DNA from: Timema cristinae
Lineage: Eukaryota > Arthropoda > Insecta > Phasmatodea > Timematidae
DNA: 64,000 nucleotides
Assembly: GCA_039000515.1 (NCBI GenBank)
Contig: JBCFYV010011164.1
Coordinates: 36,615,521-36,679,520 of the forward strand
Reading direction: 5' to 3'
A program made the translations under genes and the position numbers. Under the pieces are notes generated by a model, which saw nothing but the letters and a program-made list of their open reading frames with translations, made no database searches and had not been told where the DNA came from. Each line of letters starts with the position of its first letter. The stretch's first letter is position 1. Positions 12,581-27,500 of this stretch are shown here, in pieces.

Positions 12581-15500
12581 CTGAGAATAAATACAGACAA
12601 ATATTATATTTGTATAAGACACATAAAAACTGTTTGGTTTCACAAATATGATCATGTGCCTCAAAAGGGAGGTCAACTATCATTTAGAAGCAACATTTTA
12701 GTTTTGTCGGAAAAGAAAGATATTTGTATATATTACAAAAAAAAATCTTATGTTGTTAGTATTTATATTTTATAGAAACAGCTAACTGGCACAACACTTT
12801 TATATAATTTTTAATCACTATATATTTCATTTACTTGACATTGAATAAACGTTAAATGTGTCTCAGCTGAAGTTTGTAAAAAGTGGTTGGTTAGTGTTTA
12901 ATAGAGATTGCACATTGAAAGGACAATATGTTAACAAATGAGTGAAACAAAAAATATTGGAATTCTAGCCAATAAAATGAAACTAAAAGCTAATATTTTA
13001 ATATAAGAAACAAAGGATGATTGATCTACCTTAAAAAGTACCATAATACTGCAATAATTATAGCTTACTTTGATTTGATGATCTGTGACATTGAAAGGAC
13101 AATATGTTAACAAATGAGTGAAACAAAAAATATTGGAATTCTAGCCAATAAAATGAAACTAAACGCTAATATTTTAATATAAGAAACAAAAGATGAGATT
13201 GATCAGCCTTAAAAAGTACAATAATACTGCAATAATTATAGCTTACTTTGATTTGATGATCTGTGACCTTGAATGATGACTTTGATAGTTCTGTTCTTGG
13301 TCACTAGAGCTGTGATTCCTTCCTCAACAGGACAGTGGAAAGAACATATGTCCAAGTTATACCTGAACAAGAAACTCTTAATTGGTTGACTGATCTATGG
13401 TAATGAGTTTGCTTTTCTCTAATTTAATATAAATTAACCTATGATTTACTAAAGGTTCTTAATTATGCAGAACCAAGGTGGTATTTAACCTAATAACCAA
13501 CCTAAGTTAAAGAATAAAACATACTTATACCTATAACCTTATTAATTATAAATACCCCATCCTTAGCTTTCCTTTAAAGAGGAATCAAATTAAGACGATT
13601 TGTATTTATTTGCAGAAAAGGTTACAATGAGTTAAAAATAAAAATAAGGACAAAATGATGGGTTACTGAGACTTTTTCAATGTCCAACTTATACAGTCTG
13701 TTAAGAAATGTACTTTACTCAGCTGTTCAAATTAGCACAAGGGATGGATATAAAACCTAGTAGGTGTAGGCCAGGAACTCTATCTGTGCAACAGACTTTG
13801 CTGATTAAAAGGTAAATAAGGCCCTTAGTCATCCTCACCTGTCACATGTCTCTTGAATATATGTTTCGAGCTGTTGGGAAGGTTTAGTATCCTTCACGTT
13901 CATAGCCTGAATCTTTGTGCTCCAAGACAGTTTAGAGAGCAATGCATAATACAGGTGGAGAGTCACAGTAGACTCTAGACTGCCATCAAAATAAACACAA
14001 ATTTCGGCAGGTCTGTAATCAAGACATTCACATGACAGAGGTTTATTCATCTCAAAAGATAAGACCTGGTAGCCAGTTTGGTTAAAATTAAAATAAAACC
14101 TTCAATAAAGGGTTAATAAAATGTTAATTGAGAAATAAACTCAAATAAATTAATAAATAGAGTAGGCAGTGAAAATAATAAAGCAGCATTAGCAGGTTCA
14201 GACAACAGTATCAATCCTTCATTTTAGTTGAGTTGGTGGCATGCTCCCTTATTAGTGTGTCCCAACGTTTATTATTGTCAGGGATAAAAAATGTAATAAA
14301 TGAAAAAATGGGCTTGATCTTACTAACAAAGTAACTTACTGATCTAAGGTTGGGTATTTCATCATGTAATGTAGTTAATATAAGTTGCTAATTGTCATCA
14401 AACTGACACTAATTAACAAATGAAGGGAAAAAGGGGGGAGAAGTCACATTGCATACATTTTTTAGGACAACTTTTTATATATTTAACACCATAAGAACCC
14501 CAACAAAAGCCTTTCTAAAGCAATTAATTTAGATATGACATAATCTAGAGAGCATTAAAAAGGTCTCATGATTGTCTTAACAGATGGCAGCATTAACTCA
14601 ATTTGAGTTAAAATTTGAATTTCCCCCTATTTTTCCTCTACCCTTAAAATATAGCAGTGTACCAATATTAACAGTCAGGGGCGGACTGGGCCGCCGGGAC
14701 ACACGGAGATTTCTCAGTGGGCCAGTGTGATTTGGGCTATCGTGGCCATTTAAACCAAAATAAATCCATCATTTCATCAAAATTTTTGTCATTATTAAAT
14801 AAAAAAAAAGTTCCAGTGAGTATATCTGAGAGTGCCCAAAATCATAATTTGTGAAGCTATTCAAAGCTATTAAATATAAAAATGCCCCATTTGTTGTTTC
14901 TCAGTGTTTTTTTATAAACAACTTCTCAAGCCAAACGTAAAAGCATTTGCTTAGTGAATAGTGACTATTACTAGCGTTGTAATATAACAAGTAGTGGGAG
15001 GATAGTTTTAAAAACTTAAATATTACAAAAATAGATTACCAGTTACTGTCTAGCAGTTTAAAAGCATTTTAGCTCTTGTCTTGCAGTAGAAAATAGAAAT
15101 TGATGTTTTATGTGAAGTGAATAGTGACATAACCATCAATAATTTAGCTGAAATGGTCTTGGGATCCAATTTACTAATAATAAAAATATAAATGTTCCTC
15201 TTCACCACTTCATCTTACACTGAAACATAGCTTGAGTGGTATTTATAAATGTGCTTGTATGTTAAGGGGCGCCATATTTGTAGTCTCAGGCCGATTAGAA
15301 CCTGCCAATCTACCATTGCTGACAGTAATATATTGTGTCGGCGAAAAAACATGAATATAGTTTATAAGTGTAACTCAAGTTTAAAACCTAAGAAAAACAC
15401 AAAACAATATTTGGTCAAAATATCTATTTGGTTTGATAAAATAACTAAACTAACAATATATTACTAGTTTGCTAGAGAATTTACTAAAATGTTAGTTTAT

Positions 15501-18500
15501 GCAGATTCAGTCATTGTTTTGTTGATTTTACTAGATGGTGTTTATTCCTATTCTTTGTTTTTAATCCTCTTTATATTTACATGCCGGTGTATTGCCTTGA
15601 ATTTACCCTCTTCATCTTGTTTAGTTAAATTAGTTGGTTTTAAATTGTAAAAAGCACGCTTGTGCTTAAAAAAAACTAATCCAAAAGTACCATTGTTTAA
15701 AAATTGGTTTAAAATGTATTCCTTTTACATAAACACCACTTTTAATAAGTACAAATGTTCATTTCAGTATTAAGAAAGTTGTATTTTATAATTATTTTAC
15801 AAATATGCTATGGAATTAATGATTAATGTTTCCCCACCTGTAATTCTGACAACATTGTTCCATAATTCCCACTGCATCTTTCAAAATATCTTTATTTTGT
15901 TTCTTCACTAGTTCAATCAATTTATCATGAGGATTCTCAAGTGGATTTTTATCAAAGTCTATCAGACAATCTGTAACAAATTTAAATTATAATTATTTTA
16001 TCTAGCCTTGACATTAGGTCAGATCAGTTAACGTGAACAGGGACAGGCATTGTGCTAGATATGAGGTATGGTAGGTCAAAGAAACAAGGGGAAATCCTTA
16101 GTATAATTTAATCAATACCAAGTCAGTTTCAAATGGAGATTATTGATATGGAATCAGATGACATGCTGAAACATACATAAAAAAGGAAATCTGATCCAAT
16201 TTTATAAATCTTTGCAGCCTGAGCAGCTTCCAAATTTGATTGAAGCGATTTTCTTGTGGAGTTGTGTCTGTATTTGGTAAAACAACTTGTGTGAACAAAA
16301 ATTCTCAAGAATGAGGTATTATTTATGTAAACTCAAACTATGGAAAAGAGTTCTCTAATCATTTGAAGTCCATTCTGCTAGTGGGCACATCAAGCTTGAA
16401 ACCTCAGTTTAGCAATATCTTGAAATTAAAAAAGCAGTTCCATCATTTCAATTGATATTGTTGTGCAAATCTCAATGGTTTGTTAGTTACTATTGAAATC
16501 TCCCAATGCTATATCAGAGTAATAAGTTTCTCTTTCTTGAAAATATGTATGCCTGCTGCCTTTCTTAGTAATTGTTACATTTCTCTTTCATTCTGGATAA
16601 TATCATGCTGATTTCCCCCCAAAACGATCCAAATTAATGTTATATGTTCATTTATAAAAAATATATTGTTATTTTTTTTACTTTGGCCCGCCCTGTGTAA
16701 ACGTGTAACATATATTATGTGGCCTGCATACCAAGTTGGAGCCCCTGGTCTAAGGTGTCACTCTTGCAATAGACTGGACTGCCAATTACATGGAGATGAA
16801 GGTTCTAATCCTGGGAAGGTGTAGTGAGGGTGGTTTTTGCACTAGGGTTCTCCACTATTCTGCCACACAAATGTGGGTAAGCTTTCTATGAATTCAACTT
16901 TACCTACACCAAACACATTTGTGTAATTAGTTTACATTATATGCATACAACATGAAGTGTTAGTGAGAAGCACTTAAAAAAATTTATTCATTCATTTTAT
17001 TACTTAATTTGGGGAAAAATATGTCAATTTATTTAATATAAATCCAAAATAGTTTGCTCAAGGTATAACATTATTGATAACATAAGAATACAATTTAAAT
17101 CAAGCCTATTTTTGAAAAAATCTATGTGGAGACTGGTGTTACAACCTTAAAATTGTAGTTCAATTTTAACAGTTACAAAATAAAACCTATTGAGCCAAAA
17201 CTACTAAATTTTACCCCTTCTACTTGTTTATGTGGTACAATCCCATTTTCTTAGGAAGGGCATATTAGAAAAAAATTTTTAGGGGTCAAAATTGTTAAAA
17301 TTATAATCTTTTATTAGTGCTATTTTATAAGTATTGATATTTATCAAAAGTGACAGTTGCAGATCACATGACTTTACATATGAATGCATGAAAAACTAGA
17401 TCTGGTAGCTTTTTTAGTCAGATGGTCCTTCGTATGAAAATTGGACTGCATTAATAATACTTAGGAGAACACTCACTTTATAATAGTAAAGTTGTGTCAG
17501 TATGTGAATTAACTTAACCATTTAACACTAAAACTGTCAGTGCTAGATGTGAGCTAGTATTCCTGACAGATATGAAAGGCACTGGCTACAATGAAGGTGT
17601 TTTTATTCCACTCTCCAAGAAAACGCTAGTGAATATTTAACCATGAAGATAAGGTCCAGGATAAAACAAAAAATGCTCTCTTGCTAGCAGCTATACCAGA
17701 GTGACAGGTTCTTGTTCCTGAAAAATATTGACTTGCCTTGCTCTAGAACAGAGAGTAGTTTGTTGTACGCCTTATAAAGCTCCTCTTGGCTATCACTTTC
17801 CACGGTCACACGCACTTTGTAGTAACTATAACAAGAAACAAGTCTTTCCTCCGTATTCAAACAACATACAGTCAGCTCTCGATAGTTCAGATTAAAGAGG
17901 GTGGTTGTCTGTCTGAGTTACGAAAAGTCCATCTTATCGAGGGGAAATAAAGTTGGGCCTAGGGAATAAAAACAGATACTTTATCTAAATTAATATTATA
18001 CTTTAATGTGATGAGGTAAACAATATATATCAGATAAGACACATACACAAATAACACAGCTAAGTACTGGAAAGGGAAAGGTTGAGGTTACAACAAGCCT
18101 ATGGTACTTGCAAACTATCTATATACTGTACTGTATGTGCATGAGCGAGATGGGAGGAATAGAAGCGCTGGATTGCAAGATCTCCGCTAGCCCCCTGCAT
18201 TACACTACTTCTATAAAATTCTTAGTCTGCTAACATGCGGCTGGCGTGTTAGCAAATACAATTTTGTCCGAAGTCTGAGATATCAAAGTCCTAGTTATCA
18301 AGAGTTGACGGTATGTATTTAAAAAATGTTTCTGCCACAGTCAGAAGAGTTAAAATATCAGTTTTAGGCATTTACATATAATTTAAGAGGGGTTTCCCAA
18401 GATATATGTTTGAATTTTGTTTTGGGAAGATATTAATCAGGGAGCAAAGGAGTGGAGCAAAGTTTACTACGAACAAGAGTTTTAATAATCTTGTATTTAT

Positions 18501-21500
18501 GCACCTAAGCACTCTCCGCTCCTATTGAATAAAAAAACTACAAACAAGGTAGACCTACCCATGATTCCAATCCCTTTTGTACACATAGCCCAAGGTTATA
18601 GAATAGAAGGTTGCCTCGATCAGCCGTTTTCGTGGAGCAGGTTGAGACGGGTGCGTGACGTCATACAGTTTCATTGCAGATACATAGACTTTATTTTAAT
18701 TTAATTTAAAAGCACTTAACTATTAGGGCAACTATATTATATATATATATATATATAATACCTGTATCTACTACATAATATATATCACATTAAATTAATA
18801 GCAAATGTCTCAAGCTTACAGTGTATGTACACATCATAATTATGAAATATAATGACATTCAAAATGTTAAATTTAAAATAGTTATTTAATAAAGTGACAA
18901 AAACGTTTTAAAATATTAGTTACAAATAGTTAGATACTTAAAGTGTGAGATATGATTACATGAAAGCACAGTTAACAACATTGAATAACATCTTTCCTTA
19001 GCTGCACCCGTCCAAGCTATTCTTATATTTATACCGGGGATGAAGAAAATAGAATTTAGAGGGAAAATATGAGTATTTGTTTGGAGAGTTAGTTGGAAAT
19101 ATATGACCTGCCTCAGTGGTGTAGATGGCCAACATGCTAGTTTTGTGTTGAGATAGAATGCCGAGAGATCAAGGTTTGAATCTCGCTCGGGTAGACTGGG
19201 GGAGGGTGGTGGTGGTTCCTAAACGCTTTTCCACCCTCCTTCCACGCAAATGCGGGTTCACTTCCTCTATATTCAACCTTCCTAATTCCTAACTCATTAG
19301 CATAATTAGTACTTAGGAGTATATGCTGAACGGGTAGTAAGAGGGGGTGCTAAATAAAGTTGGAAATAATTTAAGATAAAAATTTTCAGTACACTTTGTG
19401 CTTGTACCCCGACCACCCAGTCCTCAATCAAACAGCTTAGATGAAAGAGAAGCTTTTGTCCGTGTCCTCAGCTATTTGTGTTCTAACATATTGTGAAAAA
19501 TATAGTAATAATAACAGAAAGGAGTTTTGCATTTTTAAATATTTATCAAACTAACACACATTTAGATAGTGTATCATTATTAATAATAGACCCCATAGGT
19601 TATATTGTTGATTATCTAAAAATAACTGTTAGCTATTATTTATATTTAGGTTTTTAGCTTAAATTCTGGTTGTTCGTTTACAGTAAAAGTGCGAGAAAAG
19701 GTGTCATCATTTACTGTAATTGGCTATTATATTGTTAGGACTATAATTCCAATATAAATATTTAAAGCTGCAAAACGTCATGCCTGTTAACTTCAGATAT
19801 TATTCCACTACTAGTTTAGAAATGTTTTATTGGAATGTGACTTATAAAGTGCTTTTTGGGCATGTGGGCTAATTGATTACATATGCCATGTAGACTGATT
19901 TTTAGATGATGGTAGGGTGTATTGAGCACCCCCTCCCTCCCCGCACAAATGGTTTCCCACATAACCTCCACGAAAATTTGGGTGCATTTCTACAAAATTT
20001 TACCTTATTCATCCCTACCCTATCAGCGTAATTATTAATACCTATAGCCTAAATGGATAATGATATTCAGTGAAAAACAACAACAAAATACTGATGCCGA
20101 TGTAGTGTAGTCTATTATGTAATTGTAATTATTACTCTATATTATTAGAAAAATAAGTTATAAATTTACTAACATTTTGCATCAATTCATTATGTAATGG
20201 GTTGGCTGAAATGTCTGAAAGTAGGTAATTTAATTGATCACTTTTGCATATTTTCTACATTTCTTCCATAATTAATCTAAGTTTAAATTATGTTTATTTC
20301 CACCCCTTTTGTTTTTTTGTCCAATTTAGAGATTAGGTATTTCATTCTAATAATAGTTCTCATTTTAATTGATGTTTCAATCACATCTATAGGAAAAGTA
20401 GGGAACAAAGCCGATAGTTTTTTGGTAAAAAGTTTTACCACGCCTGGTTGTTTATTTATTGTGTACTCTCCATGATAAAGTGGAAATTCTCTTTCACACT
20501 GCACATTTATATCCCACCATGTAGTAGAAGGTTCTACTAATCCATCGGGAAACAGATGACGTAGCCAAGCATTATTGTTTTTTTTTATCTCAATTCCCTT
20601 GCACGTGAAGTCTCCCAAAAAGGGATATTTATTTTTGTAGCATTTTGCTACCCATCTTGCAATGTGAGTTCACCCACCTTCTTCTGTGGCTGCTTTAAGC
20701 AAAATGCATTTTCAGGTAGGCTTACTTCGGAGTTTACACTATCATCAAGAATAACTACAATGGTTTTTTTTCTCAAGGGATGTAGCTGGTTTGACTTCTG
20801 TCTGGCAGATACTTTGGATAAAAATTCTTCATTTGTTGAATCTAGAAATGACGAATTGACATTCCTCTGAATACCTGGATTTTTTACCATCACAATCATT
20901 CTTAGGCGGTAAAGAGCATTCAGTGGTGTTGAGTGATCCTTCAATCCTCCTCTAGTTCGAATCTGTGAAAACAAATTTTCAAGACTATCTTGATTGAGTT
21001 GATATGTTAAAGTATACGTCATGCCATATGCCCTTACATACTTAAAGAGCGATTTCACTGAATTAATTGACAACATAATACCCTTCTGGAATGATTGTAA
21101 TGTCTTCTTGCTAACACATTGAATTTCCTCTATTGTTTTATACATTCTATTCAAACATACATTTTGTTCATCTTCATATAGACAAGATGTACATTTCAAA
21201 CTCAAACTATTGTTTCTTGGCACGTAGCTATTCATAACATAAAAGCAGTCGTTAACTACACTAATAAAGTTAGCTGGATTTATTGCTGCTCTCTTGTTTT
21301 TTCTGGGTTTATGATGTGCAAGAGTTTTTTGTCACGTCTTTGGTATAGAGTTTTTGCTGTTGTATTAGATATAATTTGGGCCCCTAAACAAACATTTTGT
21401 TTTTGAGCTCCTTTACATTGAACAAGAATATTCTTTGGTTTGTGCAAACTTTTAAGTCATGGTTGTCTAGAACAAGCAGATTATCTAGGGGAGTTTTGTC

Positions 21501-24500
21501 AACCTGAATTGTGTTGGATAGATAAAATCCTGAATCAAATAACCGGTTTCGAACAAGTTACTTGATGGGTCTGCTGGATTGGGGAACCAAGGTTTATCCA
21601 CTATTATTTCCAGATGTTTCCATAAAACTACATTACTTCCTCCCATATCCAATACACATACTATTACACAATAACTAACTTTATAAGCTTTAATATTATT
21701 GAATTCAATATTTCTGACATTTTACAATCAAAATCAACAAAAACTGGCTGTTTCCAGTTTGAAAAGAGACCTCTGACTATTATCACTTGCAATTGGGAAT
21801 ATGAGCCCAAAATCTGTTCAAAATATTGGTTATATTAATCTATTTTTTCTAATTTTTACTTCATCATATTGAAGAACAACAACTTTTTCATGTGTTTGCT
21901 TATCCATACTGGAAATTTTGAGATATCACATCACATTCTTTATCATGTTTTGTTGAATTACAAGATTAGATCCCATTCTTGTAGAGTTGATAAGGATGGT
22001 AGTGGATATAAAAGTTTATTTCGTAAATATAAATATGTTTGTTTCTCTAAATATCGCAATGTAAGAGCTACTGAAGATTAGATGCCCATTCTTGTAGAGT
22101 TGATAAGGATGGTAGTGGATATAAAAGTTTATTTCGTAAATATAAATATGTTTGTTTCTCTAAATATCGCAATGTAAGAGCTACTGAAATTCCTTCACTC
22201 ATCCAATTACTTTCTTTCTTCTGTTAGGCAATATATTCACCTAATTACTTGTAAAAGGTTTCAGTAATTCCAGTAATGATTGCACAAGTTTTACTGAATG
22301 TTTATTTCTCTGCAAAATATAAATTTCATTTTTAAGTGTGCAAATTTTGAGGGATTTACTTTTAACTAAATGGTCAAACTTAATAATTTTTGAATGTAGT
22401 ATTTCATTCTATTTTTGAAGCATTACATTTTTTAACATCAATTCCTGTATGTCAAATTTAGTTTGATTTTCATTAATAAATTGTACACTCTTTTGGCAAA
22501 TGCTTAAGTCCAAACAGTTTGCACTCGTCTCTGAAATAGTATCTTGTGCGATCAAATCATCTACCATTTGTTTAGCGAGTCTTCTTTGATGCCTAGCTGA
22601 CCGCGATTGAGATAAATTTTCATCTATTTCCTTTGTAACATTAACAAAATAATTATGTAATCTTAAGGAAGGTACAGCAATCGATTTTAGCTTTAGTTTT
22701 TTAGGCAAGTTGAGAAGTTCAGATTTTAGGTTTCATTCATAATCTTACGCTCAAAAATGTTTCGAGCACACTAAACATGAATCCGGATCCCACTTCCCAT
22801 CTCTCCTACAAAGGTGTATCCATTTTCTTTTTACGAATTATCGGATCTTTTGGGGAAAAAAAAAGATACATTATTAATTCCCATTGGAGTTTTTTTGTTT
22901 TTTTGGTGGCTATTATTACAAAAGCAACTGTACATATTTTCCTTGGCATTTATGTTAAACATAAAATGTTGTTTGTATCAATAAAAAATGGTGTAAAAAC
23001 AAAATATTCAACTATTTACACTATTATTTACATTATTACACCTATATAAAAAAAGATCAAAAACATTCTTCTTTTAAATATCACTGATTGAGTAAAAATC
23101 ATTAAATAAATTCTAAATGAAGAAATGAAGGGAACTATTAACAATACTACTAACATTAATGATTACACTAGTACACAGAGTGCACTCTTGTTTTTAAACT
23201 GAAATTATTTTAACAAAATCGTAACTACAAGAAACGTGAACCTGAACGCCGGTAATTTACTATTGAGCCCCTGTTGCTAAGCTGCAGTACGGTCACCGGT
23301 GACGTCACACAAAGAATGGTGAAAGGGAGAAAACTACCTGCTGGCAGGTATAGGGACTGAGGCAACCTTGCAAATAGTTTACTTCCCTTGAACATCTTTA
23401 GTTTGAGTCCTGAAAAGTTACAGTAAGTCAGATGAGGAAGGTTGTTTTAAAGAAAGTATGGAGGTGATGGGGTTGGTTAAGTGTCCAAATTACATTTTTG
23501 AGGATGTTTCTGGGGACATTTTTCTCATATGCACACACATAAATATATCTAGGTGCAGTCAGTTCATGTAAGCATTGATAGTACTGCTTGTGTACTTTAA
23601 GCAAAAGGAAACCTTATTCTATGTTTAAAAATATATTTTAATTGCAAACCTAATATAGTTAATAATTTTGGCAGCAACTTTGTTTGAGATTTGTATTTGT
23701 TAAGCATGACTATGGGTCTGTCCACGCCATAAGGACCTACTGGAAGCCAATAAAAAACTTGCTTCTCTAGCATTAAAATAGCATGAGGGATAAAAGTGAG
23801 GATAAGGCACACGCGTATCTGTGGAGGAAAATTAAATAAGTAATATTTGAACTGTCCCAGCAGCCAAGGAGTATTTCGGTCAATGTTAGCACTTGTATAG
23901 TGTCAGCTTTATGTCAGTCGTCTGTTCAGGACTGCTGTAATGGGCCTATATTTACATTATTAAAGTGTTTTTTAGCATTTAACTTTATGTGCCATATTTA
24001 TTTTACTAAAGCATAATTGTGTGTATTCAACAAAGCAATTAAACACAGTTTTACCCCCGACCCCACATCCAAAGCGGTTTGCCCAGCTCCTGAGGGCACC
24101 AACCGCAGCTGATTTTAACCAAAAACGTTCTTAAAATAAGATGTTGATAATATTTCACTATCTACATACAGATATATTTTCAAGTATCGCATCTTACTAC
24201 TCGTACAAGTTATACATATGTACTAATTACACTACTAATTAGGGATGTTGATGAGGTAATTTAAATGGGAGTGTACCCACATTTACGTGGAGAGAGCGAG
24301 AAACCATTTTAGGAAAAAGCCCCCTTAATACAGGTTCAAGCCACAAGCCCATCTTCAGCAAGCTAGTCCAATACGAGAGTGACGACTTAGACTGATCGGC
24401 CACTGGATGTTTGCAAAGCAAGATCTTGTGAACTTTTGGACAAATTTTCCTATAAAATGCCTTAATAGATTCACCAATTTTTGTATGAGCTATATAAACC

Positions 24501-27500
24501 CAAAACATTACAAAATTCCATAAATATACATAAATGTAACGGCACAGACATTCATACTTTATCATATAGTCGATTATAGTTCAAAACAAAATTTAAACAA
24601 ACAGGTTAGTCAGTGTCATGGGTCAGCCCAGATATTAATGATCAAAAAATGACCTACAGATTCTAAAAAAGTAATTACTGCACACAGTTAAATGAAATTC
24701 ATATATAACAAATGAAGAGTAAGAAAGATTTGTGTTATGAAAAGCCCATAAGATGGGAGTGTAGGAAACATAAGAAAAGGTAAGAATTTTTGCAGTTTTT
24801 TTAATAGAAAAACTTTTTTTTTGTTGCCAAAATGAATCAAATACTGCTTCAGTCTAAACAAAGAGTTTAATTTTCTTCACATGGTGCTATCAACAGTTTT
24901 TGAATATTTGTAAAGGATGTACTAAAATTTAATGACAACTTTTCTCTTAATTTAAAAGTTTCTCATCTAATGTACAAGCCGTAGCCAGACAATAATTTCA
25001 GGGGGTGGGAGGTGGTTTGGTGGGGACATTCCAAATTGCTGAAGCTAGAAAAAATTCTAAATGATAAATAGTTTTAGAAGCTCTCTGAAGTGCTTTTTTT
25101 TCATGGTAAAATAATCCCTTAACTGCTCAAGGCTTAGAAAATTTATAATATTAAACACTTTTGAAGCTCTGTGAAGTGATTTTTTTATGGTAAAATAACC
25201 CCAAAATGCCGAAGGCTAGGAAAATTTCTAAATATTCAACACCTCTAGAAGCTCTCTGAAGTACTTTTTATGGTAACACAGCCCCCTAATTTGTATTTAT
25301 CTTAATTTTGATATTGTTTGAGCCATAAATAAAGCCATATATATTTTGTTAATAAAATTTTTCGGGAGGGGGGGGAGGGTTTGCACCCCCCTCCCCCTCT
25401 AGTTATGGCCTTGCTAATGCCACTTTGCCTATGATAGATATTCAAACTGTTGATACCACCATGTTAAGAAAATTAAACCATGTTTTAGAGGAGTTATAGT
25501 TTATTTATTTTGTCCAAAACAAGTTTTTCTATAAAAACTGCAAAAACACTGCCCTTAATTCACGTTCCCTACATACCCACCTTAACCACTAAACACTAGC
25601 ATTCTGCTAAATATAATAGTGATTTTAAGATGGTTTGATCTTAGGTTATGAATCCCGCCGTCATTGACATATTTCAATTGGTTTAAAAATGACACCTGGA
25701 CTAAAGAATAGAACCCGGGACTCTCGGCCTAGCTCTACCAGTGTGTTGCCTGCATTTTCTTCTCATTTCTAATTTGTGTGTTGAAAAATAATATTATTGA
25801 GTATCCATGCATTTTTAAAATATTGATAGTAATAAAATATATACGTATTCATTAAAGCTAGAATGCATTAAAATAAACTAGGCAAAATAAAGAAAATATG
25901 ATATAAAAATCCAAAAGGACATTAAAAGGTCATTAAAGAATGACCTATAAAATAAGAAACAGGTATTCATGTAGGAATTTATAGTCATGAACATTGTCTG
26001 TGTTGTAACAAAAATAAGATGATATGTCATCAAAATCCAGAGCCTGGTTATCAGGGACTGGCACCCACTTGTCTGAGGAACAAACCCCTCTTGTGAGGCT
26101 CATATAACCCATTATGGTTGTGTATTTCGAGCGCAACCAAGCATTTTACATGCACAGCCGGCAATTCATGAACCAACAATCCCATGCCCGCCGTTGACCC
26201 TGTCATCGCGGGCCAATTGGGAAAACACCATCCGTGGGAGTAGTTGGCTCCTCCTTCCAGCTTTAGGAGTCACTCCAAAGAGCTTTCAGCCTGGGGTGTC
26301 CAGCAGGGACCTCTTGAAGGTGGTCTGATCAGCTTTCCCAGAAGGTACTAACTACCAACTGCTCAGTGTGTGATGAGTAGGGGGAGGCCACATTCACATT
26401 CCCCTCCTCCACTGACCTCAACCAATATTTAGCCAACCTTCGGGTAAACCCTCCAAATGCTGCCTGGGGCAGTCACAAGGAGAAACTCTGCCAGGATTTC
26501 CGGACGAGAAACAACCCCCAGGCAGAGAGGGGAAGCCTCTTGTCCCGTCAGGGTCAGAACAGTCGCCACGAGGGTGAGCTCAACTCAAACCCATGAGCTT
26601 TCAATCCCAACCCTGTATTTCGTCTTAAAGAAGGACCCATAGTGTTATTTAGCAGGATAAAAACTCCCCAGTAAACAAAATGATTAAGGCCATTTTAAAT
26701 TTTTGAAAGCCATAATTAGTAAGCTGCCCTAAATTTTAGAGCTAGAATTAAAATACACACTATGCCTTGAGGTATGGGCATATAAAAGCTTAGCATAAAG
26801 CTTGAATAAACTTCATCAAACCCAGGCTCAGGTACAGACAAACAAGACACAGACTGAATTGTAAACCTAAGTTTTGAGTTTGAGGGCGCATAATGTGTCA
26901 AATACATCATAAGCTTGAGGTAGAAAATGTATATAAAAACTTAAGTTAAGGACCGTGCTTTATGATTGCATGAATTAACTATGTATAATACAATATAGTG
27001 AAGAAGACCAATATTTTAGTAGGGAATAAAAATAAAATGCAAAAAGGAAAGTATGGTTTGGTAAAAGCAGTAGCAGTAAGTTAAATAGACATATAATTTA
27101 CAAAGGAAGGGGAAACATGTTCAATAATAATGAATGACCCGCTTCAGTGGTAGCGTGGTCTAACGCGCTAATCTCATGTTAAACTAGACTGTTGAAGACG
27201 GGGAGATCAGGGTCCGATCCTCTTAGGATGAACTGAGTTTTTTCCTAAATGGTTTTCCATTATCCCTTCACACAAATGCGGATGCATTTCCTCTAAATTA
27301 AGCCTTAATACTCCTTAACCAATTAATGTAATTGGTACATATGTGTTTAACCTAAACAGGTAGTAAGACGCGGTTCTTAAAAAAAAAAAAAGAATGACTG
27401 GTACATACTTAACATTCAACAATTTAAATTTGGTGTCTAGAGAACTTTGAAAAGTTATTAGCTGTTTACTTTTCATTTATATTAAATTGCTTTATACAGG

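Larger units (their letters stand above)
18607..23369 (-). mobile_element. P-like (THAP9/P-element) transposon, degraded
   Basis: Left end AAGGTTGCCTCGATCAGCC and, on the other strand at the right, AAGGTTGCCTCAGTCCC; both ends are followed by a subterminal GTGACGTCA. A broken P transposase is encoded on the minus strand between them. Flanks share only about five of eight bases, so the duplication is worn. Length 4.8 kb including later SINE insertions; it sits in FLAD1 intron 6. Confidence 0.75.

Noticed and set aside
14676..16747. One hAT element joining the two CAGGGGC ends
   Set aside because: FLAD1 exon 8 lies between them and the flanking octamers (TTAACAGT, GTCTAAGG) do not match.
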